A stretch of 64,000 bases of DNA, from the NCBI GenBank assembly GCA_001784055.1, contig MFOZ01000019.1, positions 21,603-85,602 on the forward strand. The letters run 5' to 3'. The notes under the pieces are model-generated. The model saw only the letters and a list, made by a program, of their open reading frames with translations, had not been told where the DNA came from and ran no database searches. Each line of letters starts with the position of its first letter. The first letter of the stretch is position 1. Origin of the DNA: Candidatus Levybacteria bacterium RIFCSPLOWO2_01_FULL_42_15 (lineage in GTDB: Bacteria > Patescibacteriota > Microgenomatia > Levybacterales > UBA12049). Positions 34,936 through 42,652 of the stretch are shown one piece after another. A program made the position numbers and the translations under genes.

Positions 34936-36927
34936 ATGGAAGAATTGCGTAAAATTGATTTAGAGAAAGAGTACGCGCCTGTTGCAAATAAACAACCGGT
35001 TCCTCGTCAGCCAATAGCTCTTCGAAATAACCTGCCAATACCCGTGAAAAAGTCAAAAAGAAGAACAGTTATACTCCTCATTTCTGCTTTTCTTATGGGA
35101 TTTTTGATCATCGGCATTGGGCTTTCTGCTCAAAAAACATATTCTTCCGCACTTGCGACCTATAAGCAGGCAAAGCTTGCATGGAGTGCAATCAAAAATC
35201 AAGATGTGGAACTTGCCGCGGGAGAACTTGCAAAAACAAAACAAGAGTTAGAAAAAACTCAAAAAAATCTTCAATCTTTTTCTTACGCCCGTTTTATCCC
35301 TCTTGTGGGAATCTACTACAGCGATGCGGATCATTTGATAAAAGCGGGGCTTCATGGTATTAATGCGGCAACAATCATAATTGATGCGGTTGCGCCTTAT
35401 GTAGATGTCTTAGGGTTAAAAGGGAAAGGAAGTTTTGTCATGGGCCCTGCGGAAGAAAGGATTAAAACGGCGGTTCTTACCATGGGCAAAATAACTCCTC
35501 GTGTTGATGAGCTGACAGATACTTTAATTTTGGCCCAACAGGAGGTTGATAAGGTTAATCCAAACAGGTATCCGGGCATATGGGGAATCACAAAAATAAA
35601 AAAACAACTGACCACACTTCGTGAATCAGTGGATAGCGCGGTAGCATTCGCAGATGAAGCGCGTCCCTTAGTAAAAGTGCTTCCGTCTCTTTTAGGAGAA
35701 TCGGAAGAAAAGAAATACCTCGTGCTCTTTCAAAATGATAAAGAGCTGCGGCCCACCGGAGGATTTATAACCGCATATGGCGTTTTTTCTGCGGACAAAG
35801 GAGTGATTCGGGCACAAGACTCAAGCGACATTTATAATCTTGATAATAGTATTCGCTCCAAACCAAAAGCACCGGAGCCCATTCTTAAATATCTTCCAAA
35901 CGTGAATGTATGGCATTTGAGAGACACCAACCTCTCTCCCGATTTTGTGGAATCCATGCTTGCGTTTAACTCGTTATATAAAAAGGCTCCGGGTAACGTT
36001 GATGTAGATGGAATTATTGCCTTGGATACCCAAGTATTAGTTTCAACTATTAAGATTCTTGATGATGAGGTAGTGGCGGGAGGAATTACATTTACCAGCA
36101 AAAATGATTCTCGTTGTGACTGTCCCCAGGTTATTTATGAGCTGGAAAGGCTTATTTCTACCCCCAAAAGCCTAGATTTGCGCGTAACTTCGCTTGTCCA
36201 AGTTCAAGCTCAGCGTAAAGACTTCTTGGGTGTTCTTCTTGATGCCATTATGCAAAAAGCTCTTAAATCTTCCCCAAAGTTATATTGGGGACCATTGGTT
36301 CAGTCATTTATAACCCAAACGCATGAGAAGCACATACTCTTTTATCTATATGACAAGGAGGCCCAAAGGGGAGTGGAGGCGCTCAATGCGGCAGGAAGGA
36401 TTAAGTTATTTGAAGGAGATTACCTGCACATAAACGACGCAAACTTTGGAGGAGCAAAGTCAAATTTATATGTTGAACAATCAGTTGATCAAAACATTGA
36501 GGCTTCAAACGATGGAGTGATTAAAAAGACCGTTACTATTAAGTATAAGAATCCGCGCTCTCCCTCCGATTGTAATCTGGAGCGCGGAAGACTTTGTCTC
36601 AATGCAGTATTAAGAGATTGGGTGCGCGTATACGTTCCTAAAGGAAGCAGGCTTTTGGATAGCAAAGGGTCAGAAGTAAAAGTGACAAGCTACGAAGAGC
36701 TGAATAAAACCGTATTTGAAGGGTTTCTGACCGTCCGGCCGCTTGGCTTGGCAACGTATACGCTTACCTATCAACTTCCCTTTAAGGTGAAAAAGAACTC
36801 CCATCTTCCTCTTCTTGTTCAAAAACAGCCGGGGACTAATGCGAATCAATATACAATTAACGTAAACGAAAAAAAGGTAGAACAGTTTCCGCTTACAACA
36901 GACAGAGAGCTAAAACTTCAGTTATAA
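34936..36927 (+). CDS. DUF4012 domain membrane-anchored protein
   Basis: A 663-residue protein. A cytoplasmic basic stretch (KKSKRR) precedes one membrane helix (about residues 45-65). A predicted helical, partly coiled region (about 75-120 and 180-235) follows. The DUF4012 core starts near 260 (KYLVLFQNDKELRPTGGFITAYG, then WHLRDTNLSPDF) and the rest is extracytoplasmic and beta-rich. Function is unknown; the family is common in CPR genomes and often lies by surface-glycan genes. Some DUF4012 proteins have been suggested to relate to LytR-type attachment, which the sequence alone does not show. It has its own promoter. Confidence 0.85.
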   Translation: MEELRKIDLEKEYAPVANKQPVPRQPIALRNNLPIPVKKSKRRTVILLISAFLMGFLIIGIGLSAQKTYSSALATYKQAKLAWSAIKNQDVELAAGELAKTKQELEKTQKNLQSFSYARFIPLVGIYYSDADHLIKAGLHGINAATIIIDAVAPYVDVLGLKGKGSFVMGPAEERIKTAVLTMGKITPRVDELTDTLILAQQEVDKVNPNRYPGIWGITKIKKQLTTLRESVDSAVAFADEARPLVKVLPSLLGESEEKKYLVLFQNDKELRPTGGFITAYGVFSADKGVIRAQDSSDIYNLDNSIRSKPKAPEPILKYLPNVNVWHLRDTNLSPDFVESMLAFNSLYKKAPGNVDVDGIIALDTQVLVSTIKILDDEVVAGGITFTSKNDSRCDCPQVIYELERLISTPKSLDLRVTSLVQVQAQRKDFLGVLLDAIMQKALKSSPKLYWGPLVQSFITQTHEKHILFYLYDKEAQRGVEALNAAGRIKLFEGDYLHINDANFGGAKSNLYVEQSVDQNIEASNDGVIKKTVTIKYKNPRSPSDCNLERGRLCLNAVLRDWVRVYVPKGSRLLDSKGSEVKVTSYEELNKTVFEGFLTVRPLGLATYTLTYQLPFKVKKNSHLPLLVQKQPGTNANQYTINVNEKKVEQFPLTTDRELKLQL

Positions 36928-36935
36928 ATCTTCTT

Positions 36936-37472
36936 ATGAGAAGCTATACTGCCGAAGGGATTATAATCAGGCGAAGAAATATAGGGGAAGGGGACCGAAT
37001 ATTAACCGTGCTCACAAAAAAAAACGGGAAAATCCACATAAAAGCGGTTGGGGTAAGAAAGATAACGAGCAGACGTTCTCCTCATATTGAACCTCTCAAT
37101 CACGGCATATTTACTCTCTATAAACCTCCTAGGGGATATGCGATTCTTACAGAGGCAAATACGGTGAATACCTTTTCTCTCATAAAAAGCGATCTGAAAC
37201 GAATTGGATACGCGTATCATCTTTGCGAGCTTATTGACAGCCTATGCGCGGAGAATTTCGAACAAGCGAATGTGTTTCTGCTTTTTAAGAATGCGCTTAC
37301 TCAATTGTCAACAGCCACAGATCTAAGCTTTATTTCGGTTTTTGAGAGAGAACTTTTGGTGCAATTAGGTTTTTATCCGCGTGAATCTCCGTTTGCTGAC
37401 ACGCAGTCTTTTATAGAAAGTATTTTAGAGAGGCGATTAAAAACAAAAAGATTTCTTCACCGATTTGCATGA
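36936..37472 (+). CDS. recO: DNA repair protein RecO (short form)
   Basis: Recombination mediator that helps load RecA with RecR. The N-terminal OB-fold is clear: YTAEGIIIRRRNIGEGDRILTVLTKK, then KAVGVRKITSRRSPHIEPLN. The C-domain is helical and brief. At 178 residues it is shorter than the usual 230-250 and lacks the C-terminal zinc-finger cysteines. It begins 8 bp after the DUF4012 gene, so it is probably read from that promoter. The 3' end overlaps a possible upstream start of glyS and includes its -10 region only at the boundary. Confidence 0.85.
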   Translation: MRSYTAEGIIIRRRNIGEGDRILTVLTKKNGKIHIKAVGVRKITSRRSPHIEPLNHGIFTLYKPPRGYAILTEANTVNTFSLIKSDLKRIGYAYHLCELIDSLCAENFEQANVFLLFKNALTQLSTATDLSFISVFERELLVQLGFYPRESPFADTQSFIESILERRLKTKRFLHRFA

Positions 37473-37482
37473 GGAAAAAAAG

Positions 37483-37491
37483 TGTTATGAT
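37483..37491 (+). promoter_or_regulatory. Extended -10 box for glyS, leaderless arrangement
   Basis: TGTTATGAT: an extended -10 (TGn plus TATGAT at 37486-37491). The predicted +1 falls on the A of the ATG at 37498. This position helps choose that ATG as the glyS start over one at 37465. Confidence 0.65.
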
Positions 37492-37497
37492 ACCGCT

Positions 37498-38883
37498 ATG
37501 GAAGAAAGCCTGCTAAATAATGTAATTGCTCTTTGTAAACGCAGGGGTTTCATGTTTGCCGGATCGGAAATTTATGGAGGTCTTGCAAATACCTACGATT
37601 TTGGGCCCTTAGGAGTTGAGATAAAAAACAATATTAAAAAGCTGTGGTGGAAACGTTTTGTTCAAAAAAGAAAGGACATATTCGGATTAGATGGAGGAAT
37701 TCTTCTCAATCGAAAAATTTGGGAAGCATCGGGACACACCGCCTCATTCCTTGACTATTTAGTTGAATGCAAGACGTGCCACAAACGGTTTCGAGTTGAT
37801 CATATTGAGGGATTTCAACTCCAAAAAGACGGTACCGCAGAGTGTCAAAGTCTTCCTTCTTGTCCTTCCGGGGAAAAACATACACTGAATGTTGAAATAT
37901 TTCAGAAGAAAGAGGACGGGACCAGTATTATAAAACCGCGCAGGTTTAACGGGATGTTCAGAACCTATATAGGCGCAACAGAAGATTCGGATGCGCTTGC
38001 CTATCTTCGTCCGGAAACAGCTCAAGCAATATTTACCAATTTTAAGAATGTAGTAAATGCTTTTTCTCCCTCCTTCCCTTTTGGTATTGCCCAAATTGGA
38101 AAAGCGTTTAGAAACGAGATTACCACGGGTTATTTTATTTTTAGAACGCTTGAGTTTGAACAGATGGAGATTGAGTATTTTATTAAGAAAGAGAATTGGG
38201 AAAATGTGTTCAAGATTTGGCAGGATGAAATGATGGATTGGGCAGTATTTGTGGGTATTGATAAAAGCAAATTGCGTTTTAGAGAGCATGATGAACAGGA
38301 ACGGTCCCACTACTCTAAGCGGACTGTTGATCTTGAATATCAGTTTCCAACCGGGTTTAAAGAAATGTATGGTCTTGCGTACCGCGGAGACTTTGATTTG
38401 TCAAACCACTCAAAACATTCGGGCGTTGCATTATTATTCAAAGATAAAGAAACGAATGAAGAGTTTTTTCCTCATGTGGTTGAGCCCTCTTTTGGGGTGG
38501 AAAGAACACTTCTTCCTCTTCTTCTGGATGCGTATGCGCAGGAAGAGAAGCGAATTGTTATGCGGTTTGTTCCCCATATTGCTCCAGTAAAGGTTGCGGT
38601 ATTTCCTCTTCTTGCAAACAAGGATGATCTTGTTGCGCTTGCTCATCAAACGTATGAGAATCTTAAGAAATCAATAGATGGGTTGATCATGTTTGATGAT
38701 CGAGGAAACATTGGGAAGCGGTATTTTTCCCAAGACGAGATAGGTACTCCTTTTTGCGTGACGGTTGACTTTCAGTCTTTGGAAGATAATACGGTAACCG
38801 TTAGAGATAGAGACACTACAAAACAAGAAAGAATATCCATAGGTAAACTTTCTGATTTTTTGATAAACAAGCTTTCTTCATGA
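37498..38883 (+). CDS. glyS: Glycine-tRNA ligase, dimeric single-chain type
   Basis: Charges tRNA-Gly. It is the alpha2-type class II synthetase (as in Thermus, archaea and eukaryotes), not the two-subunit alpha2beta2 form. Seen are GGLANTYDFGPLGVEIKNNI (residues about 23-42) and a cysteine pair set (CKTCHKRF, and a second C near SLPSCPSG). LRPETAQAIFTNF is the motif 2 region and FPHVVEPSFGVERTLL motif 3. A C-terminal anticodon-binding domain follows. I start at ATG 37498 (461 residues), since the upstream ATG at 37465 lies inside recO and ahead of the -10 box. It overlaps purF by 4 bp. Confidence 0.93.
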   Translation: MEESLLNNVIALCKRRGFMFAGSEIYGGLANTYDFGPLGVEIKNNIKKLWWKRFVQKRKDIFGLDGGILLNRKIWEASGHTASFLDYLVECKTCHKRFRVDHIEGFQLQKDGTAECQSLPSCPSGEKHTLNVEIFQKKEDGTSIIKPRRFNGMFRTYIGATEDSDALAYLRPETAQAIFTNFKNVVNAFSPSFPFGIAQIGKAFRNEITTGYFIFRTLEFEQMEIEYFIKKENWENVFKIWQDEMMDWAVFVGIDKSKLRFREHDEQERSHYSKRTVDLEYQFPTGFKEMYGLAYRGDFDLSNHSKHSGVALLFKDKETNEEFFPHVVEPSFGVERTLLPLLLDAYAQEEKRIVMRFVPHIAPVKVAVFPLLANKDDLVALAHQTYENLKKSIDGLIMFDDRGNIGKRYFSQDEIGTPFCVTVDFQSLEDNTVTVRDRDTTKQERISIGKLSDFLINKLSS

Positions 38884-40349
38884 GCAGGGAAATCCCTACT
38901 GCTGCCCCTACACACGAAAAACCTTACGATAATTGTTCGGTAGTGGGTGTATACTCTCATTCGACAGATGTAGTAGATACTGCGTATCAAGGTCTTGTTG
39001 AATCAAATCATAGAGGGCAAGAAGGATCAGGCATTGTCGTTGGGAGTAAAAGCAGATTTGCCATACAAAAAGATAGTGGACTTGCAGAGATAGTATTTGG
39101 GGTCAAGCATAGTTTGCCTCGCGTAAAAAGGGCGTATGTGGCCATAGGGCATAATCGGTATTCCACATCTGGGTCTATTGCCGAGACACAACCGTTTCTT
39201 GAAGATGGAATCGCAATCGCCCACAATGGAAATCTTACCAATATAACGACATTGAGAGAAAAATATAACTTGCCAGAAACAATAGAAGGTGCGTCAAGCG
39301 ATACTCGAATGGCACTTGCGGTTATAAACCGAATGGAAGGAGACGAAATACACCGTATCGTTACGGCTCTTCCACAATTTGAAGGAGCGTATAGTTTTGT
39401 GTTTGCTACCAAAAAAGGACTCGTTGCCGCAAGAGATCCTAAAGGATTTCGTCCGCTCTCGTTGGGTAAACTTAAAGGAGGAGATGGTTATGTGGTTGCT
39501 TCGGAGACAAGCGCCTTTAATTCCATGGGAGCAGAGTTTGTGCGCGATGTGATGCCGGGAGAAACGCTTCTGATATCAAAAGAAGGTCTGCAAACCCTTG
39601 CGCTTCATAAAGAGTCACAACTTGCTCAATGTATCTTTGAGCTTATCTATATTGCTCGGCCCGATAGTGTAGTATTTGGGATTCCTGTCATGGAGTTTCG
39701 GAAACGACAAGGGGCGATTTTGGCTCGTCATCTTCCCCCAAATATTGACGTCATTATGCCGGTTCCCCGATCAGGAATTTCCGCATCCTTAGGAGTAGCG
39801 GCTGATCATGTTTCAAGAGGGAGTACAATAGAATACTCAGAAGGATTATATACAAACCCTTATAGAGGAAAAAGAGATGGGCCGCGAACATTTATTCGAC
39901 CATCAGACAGAAGGATAGCGGCAACCAAAAAATATAGCGTAATTGAGTCCGAAGTGAGAGGGAAAAGAATAGCTCTTGTGGATGATTCTATTGTAAGAGG
40001 ATCCATAGAAATAATTGTACAAAAATTACGGGATGCTGGCGCGATAGAAGTACATTTACTTGTTGCATCTCCTCCTCTCAAGCACGCGTGCTATATGGGA
40101 GTTGACTTTGGGGATAACGAGTTAATAGCAAATCAATATCCAAATCAAGAGGAAAGAGCAAGGAAGCTTGGCCTTGACAGCTTATACCACTTAAGTTATG
40201 CTGAATTGATGGAGGCTGCACTGGGAAATCCGGTTTCAAAACGCATTCAAAATCCTGCAACGCTTTTTGAGGAACACGGATACTGCGGAGCTTGTTTTAC
40301 CGGAAGATACCCCATTTCTATAGAAGGAGTAATTAAGAAAATATCGTGA
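38880..40349 (+). CDS. purF: Amidophosphoribosyltransferase PurF
   Basis: First committed enzyme of purine synthesis: makes phosphoribosylamine from PRPP and glutamine. An 18-residue propeptide precedes Cys19, the N-terminal nucleophile after cleavage (NCSVVGVYS). The glutamine-site NHRGQEGSG is seen, as is the PRPP loop ALVDDSIVRGS. Four cysteines (in AQCIFELIYIARPDS, KHACYMGVDFG and YCGACFTG) fit the 4Fe-4S ligands of the Bacillus subtilis-type enzyme. No other purine gene is in the window. It is coupled to glyS and to the next gene by 4-bp overlaps. Confidence 0.94.
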   Translation: MSREIPTAAPTHEKPYDNCSVVGVYSHSTDVVDTAYQGLVESNHRGQEGSGIVVGSKSRFAIQKDSGLAEIVFGVKHSLPRVKRAYVAIGHNRYSTSGSIAETQPFLEDGIAIAHNGNLTNITTLREKYNLPETIEGASSDTRMALAVINRMEGDEIHRIVTALPQFEGAYSFVFATKKGLVAARDPKGFRPLSLGKLKGGDGYVVASETSAFNSMGAEFVRDVMPGETLLISKEGLQTLALHKESQLAQCIFELIYIARPDSVVFGIPVMEFRKRQGAILARHLPPNIDVIMPVPRSGISASLGVAADHVSRGSTIEYSEGLYTNPYRGKRDGPRTFIRPSDRRIAATKKYSVIESEVRGKRIALVDDSIVRGSIEIIVQKLRDAGAIEVHLLVASPPLKHACYMGVDFGDNELIANQYPNQEERARKLGLDSLYHLSYAELMEAALGNPVSKRIQNPATLFEEHGYCGACFTGRYPISIEGVIKKIS

Positions 40350-40819
40350 AAAACCCCTATCTTGTTGCGTTTGGCATTATTTTGATTATTGTAATTCCCT
40401 TTGGGGTCTTTTTTGCCATCAATAGGACCCAAAAATCTCCATTGCCTAATTCGTCCTCTCAATCTTCCGAAGATACACAAGAAGAAATCCTCCCTCTTAA
40501 TCCCGATGAGCTCAATTTGATTTTTGAGGCACGGCGAGATAAAAAAGCGGTGAAGTTTAGCATAGGAAACACAAAGGGAATCACTTCTATTGAGTATGAG
40601 ATAAGTTACCTTGCGGATGGGGAAATTCCAAGAGGAGCTATTGGACAAATTGAGGTAAACCCATCGGAAAGATCGGTTGCAACTAATTATATAGATTTAG
40701 GAACGTGTTCTTCAGGAAGGTGCAAATATGATGAAGGGGTTACTTCGGTTAAGCTCATTCTTAAAATTATAAAAACCGACGGAAAAATCTATTCAGCGGA
40801 AAAAGAACTAGAGCTTTAA
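40346..40819 (+). CDS. Membrane-anchored hypothetical protein
   Basis: A 157-residue protein with a GTG start. It has one N-terminal membrane helix (about residues 6-25), a low-complexity linker rich in S, Q and E (about 30-48), then a soluble extracytoplasmic domain of about 105 residues predicted to be beta-rich, with two cysteines close together (TCSSGRC). I do not recognise a family. The cysteine pair could form a disulfide or bind metal. It overlaps purF by 4 bp and ends 168 bp before mraZ, so it belongs to the glyS-purF unit. Confidence 0.6.
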   Translation: MKNPYLVAFGIILIIVIPFGVFFAINRTQKSPLPNSSSQSSEDTQEEILPLNPDELNLIFEARRDKKAVKFSIGNTKGITSIEYEISYLADGEIPRGAIGQIEVNPSERSVATNYIDLGTCSSGRCKYDEGVTSVKLILKIIKTDGKIYSAEKELEL

Positions 40820-40904
40820 TTCTTCATTCATTCCTCTCGTTCTCCATTTAGTGCTTTTTTCACATTGAATACGCTATCTAGGTTTCTTTGTGGCTTTTTG
40901 GGGC

Positions 40905-40933
40905 TTGACAATGTATGGCAAACTGTTCAAAAT
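40905..40933 (+). promoter_or_regulatory. Promoter of the mraZ/dcw cluster
   Basis: A perfect -35 TTGACA (40905-40910), 17-bp spacer, and a weak -10 CAAAAT (40928-40933, 4 of 6 matches). The predicted start of transcription is near 40940, at the first MraZ repeat. The rest of the 40820-40986 gap shows nothing else recognisable. Confidence 0.65.
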
Positions 40934-40938
40934 GGATT

Positions 40939-40968
40939 TAAGTGGGATAAAGTGGGATAAAGTGGAAC
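40939..40968 (+). promoter_or_regulatory. MraZ operator: three 10-bp direct repeats
   Basis: TAAGTGGGAT, AAAGTGGGAT and AAAGTGGAAC follow each other with exact 10-bp spacing. MraZ proteins are known to bind tandem repeats with a TGGG or AAAGTG core upstream of their own gene. The repeats lie at and just after the predicted transcription start, so binding would block initiation (autorepression), as in other bacteria. Confidence 0.88.
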
Positions 40969-40986
40969 AAAAAGAAAGGCAGGGAT

Positions 40987-41433
40987 ATGATGCTTCTTGG
41001 ACAGTACGAAGCAAAATTAGGAGCAAAAAATAGAATAGCGTTCCCAAAAAAACTAAGAGCAATATTGGGAGACAAGCTTATCATCACGAAAGGATATGAA
41101 AACTCGCTCATTATTGTTTCCGAGAAAGGGTGGAAAGCACTTCTTGAAGGAACAGAGGGAAGGCCGTTTATCCATTCAGAAACCAGAGATACGCAACGAT
41201 TCATCCTTGGAGGAGCAAGCTTCATGGAGCTTGATAGTAAAGGAAGGTTTATATTGCCTTTATACTTACGAAGCTTTGCAAGAATTAAAGAGGAAACGAT
41301 ATTCCTAGGCCTATCTCGCTACGTGGAAATGTGGGATAGAGATGTTTGGCTTGAATACACAAAGAACCTTGATAAGCATATTGGATTAATTTCAGAGCGG
41401 CTGCTTAAGGGAACTGAAGAGAAAAGTGAATAG
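40987..41433 (+). CDS. mraZ: Transcriptional regulator MraZ
   Basis: A 148-residue DNA-binding protein made of two AbrB-like (SpoVT) half-domains; it forms a ring and represses the dcw cluster. The first half has LGQYEAKLGAKNRIAFPKKLR (about residues 4-24). The second has MELDSKGRFILPLYLRSFARI (about 79-99), both with the K/R-x-R/I-x-x-P pattern of the family. YVEMWDRDVWLEY follows, as in MraZ. Two adjacent ATGs (40987, 40990) are possible; AGGG at 40981-40984 is spaced better for the second. It overlaps rsmH by 8 bp. Confidence 0.93.
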   Translation: MMLLGQYEAKLGAKNRIAFPKKLRAILGDKLIITKGYENSLIIVSEKGWKALLEGTEGRPFIHSETRDTQRFILGGASFMELDSKGRFILPLYLRSFARIKEETIFLGLSRYVEMWDRDVWLEYTKNLDKHIGLISERLLKGTEEKSE

Positions 41434-42358
41434 CACATTTCATACGCCGGTACTTGTACAAGAGGTACTTTTATTTCTTGCCGTACAGAAGGATAAAACG
41501 TATATTGACGCAACGATAGGGGGAGGAGGACACGGGTTTGAGATTTTAAAACGAGACGGGATAGTTTTGGGGATAGACGTTGATGAAGAAGCAATTGATT
41601 ACGTAAAGAAGATATTAAGAGATAAAGATATTAAGATATTGGGAGAGAAATATGACAGTTCACTTAATATCTCACTATCTCAATATCCTGGTATCACTTT
41701 AGTACGAGGAAATTTTAAAGACATAGCAAGGATTGTACAGGGAACAGAATTTGAGAGGGTAGAAGGAATTTTGTTTGACTTGGGAGTATCGAGCATGCAG
41801 TTGGATACTTCCAAAAGGGGATTCAGTTTTCAAAAAGAAGCTCCATTGGACATGCGCATGGATCAAAGGCTGCACGTTAAGGCGATGGATCTTCTTAACG
41901 GATTAACAAAAAAGGAGTTATATGAATTATTTACTAAGTTTGGTGAAGAGCGTTTTGCTCACGCCATTTCTGGTGGTATTGTCAGCACCCGTGGAATAAA
42001 AAAAATTACCACAACCAAAGAATTGGCAATGTTAGTAGAGAAGATTGCGGGAAGAAGACATGACATCCATCCGGTAACAAAAGTATTTCAAGCCTTACGA
42101 ATTGCGGTTAACGATGAGTTGCATAACCTAGAACTTGGCTTAACAGATTCCGTTGAGCTTCTTAACAAAAACGGAAAGCTTGTTGTTATATCCTTTCACT
42201 CATTAGAGGATAGGATTGTCAAAAGAACATTTTTACGGTTTGAAAAAGAAGGGAGAGGAACGGTAATAACAAAGAAGCCGGTGCGCCCGAGCCAAAAGGA
42301 AGTTTTCTTAAACAGACGAGCAAGAAGCGCACTGCTTAGGGTATTTGCAAAAGCATAA
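41426..42358 (+). CDS. rsmH: 16S rRNA (cytosine-1402-N4) methyltransferase RsmH (MraW)
   Basis: Methylates C1402 of 16S rRNA. GTG start at 41426. Seen are HTPVLVQEVLLFL, the SAM site YIDATIGGGGHGFEIL (about residues 27-42), GILFDLGVSSMQLD, and the C-terminal VISFHSLEDRIVK with RRARSALLRVF. The length (310) is normal, but the stretch after LGIDVDEEAIDYVKKIL is longer than usual. The extra piece (about residues 67-91) is encoded by an AT-rich imperfect palindrome. The substrate site and SAM motifs are intact, so the enzyme should work. Confidence 0.94.
   Translation: MNSTFHTPVLVQEVLLFLAVQKDKTYIDATIGGGGHGFEILKRDGIVLGIDVDEEAIDYVKKILRDKDIKILGEKYDSSLNISLSQYPGITLVRGNFKDIARIVQGTEFERVEGILFDLGVSSMQLDTSKRGFSFQKEAPLDMRMDQRLHVKAMDLLNGLTKKELYELFTKFGEERFAHAISGGIVSTRGIKKITTTKELAMLVEKIAGRRHDIHPVTKVFQALRIAVNDELHNLELGLTDSVELLNKNGKLVVISFHSLEDRIVKRTFLRFEKEGRGTVITKKPVRPSQKEVFLNRRARSALLRVFAKA
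41611..41691 (+). repeat. AT-rich imperfect palindrome inside rsmH
   Basis: GATATTAAGAGATAAAGATATTAAG on the left side pairs imperfectly with CTTAATATCTCACTATCTCAATATC on the right (reverse complement), around a loop of roughly 20 bp. It encodes an extra loop between the second and third strands of the methyltransferase fold. Confidence 0.6.
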
Positions 42359-42367
42359 AAAACACGC

Positions 42368-42652
42368 ATGAAAATTATATATACGTCTTTTACTATATTG
42401 CTAGTAGTTATTGGCATGTTATCTATTGGTCAGGTTGTTATATCAAACTGGTTATCTACGACAGGTATTACGCTTGGCGCTATTGAGGATGAGCTAAAAC
42501 AATATAAAGAAAAAAATGCGCTTCTTGAAGAGAGGTTTTTGCATGCGTCCTCGCTTACTTCTATTGCATCAACAGCCGCAGAGCTTGGATTTGTAGAAAA
42601 GAAATCTCGCATTGTTCTTACCGATTCCGTCCCACTTGCCCTTAAACGATAA
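42368..42652 (+). CDS. ftsL: Cell division protein FtsL-like
   Basis: A 94-residue bitopic protein in the ftsL position between rsmH and ftsI. A short cytoplasmic N-terminus is followed by one membrane helix (about residues 6-27) and a coiled-coil with leucine/alanine spacing (LGAIEDELKQYKEKNALLEERFLHAS, about 37-62). The end resembles the FtsL/DivIC tail (AAELGFVEK). Sequence identity to FtsL is always low; the call rests on topology, size and position. Its stop overlaps the ftsI start by 1 bp. It would bridge FtsQ and FtsI/FtsW in the divisome. Confidence 0.75.
   Translation: MKIIYTSFTILLVVIGMLSIGQVVISNWLSTTGITLGAIEDELKQYKEKNALLEERFLHASSLTSIASTAAELGFVEKKSRIVLTDSVPLALKR

Noticed and set aside
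37759..38310. A 183-codon minus-strand open frame opposite glyS
   Set aside because: It lies wholly within well-conserved glycyl-tRNA synthetase sequence and its own translation has no family features.
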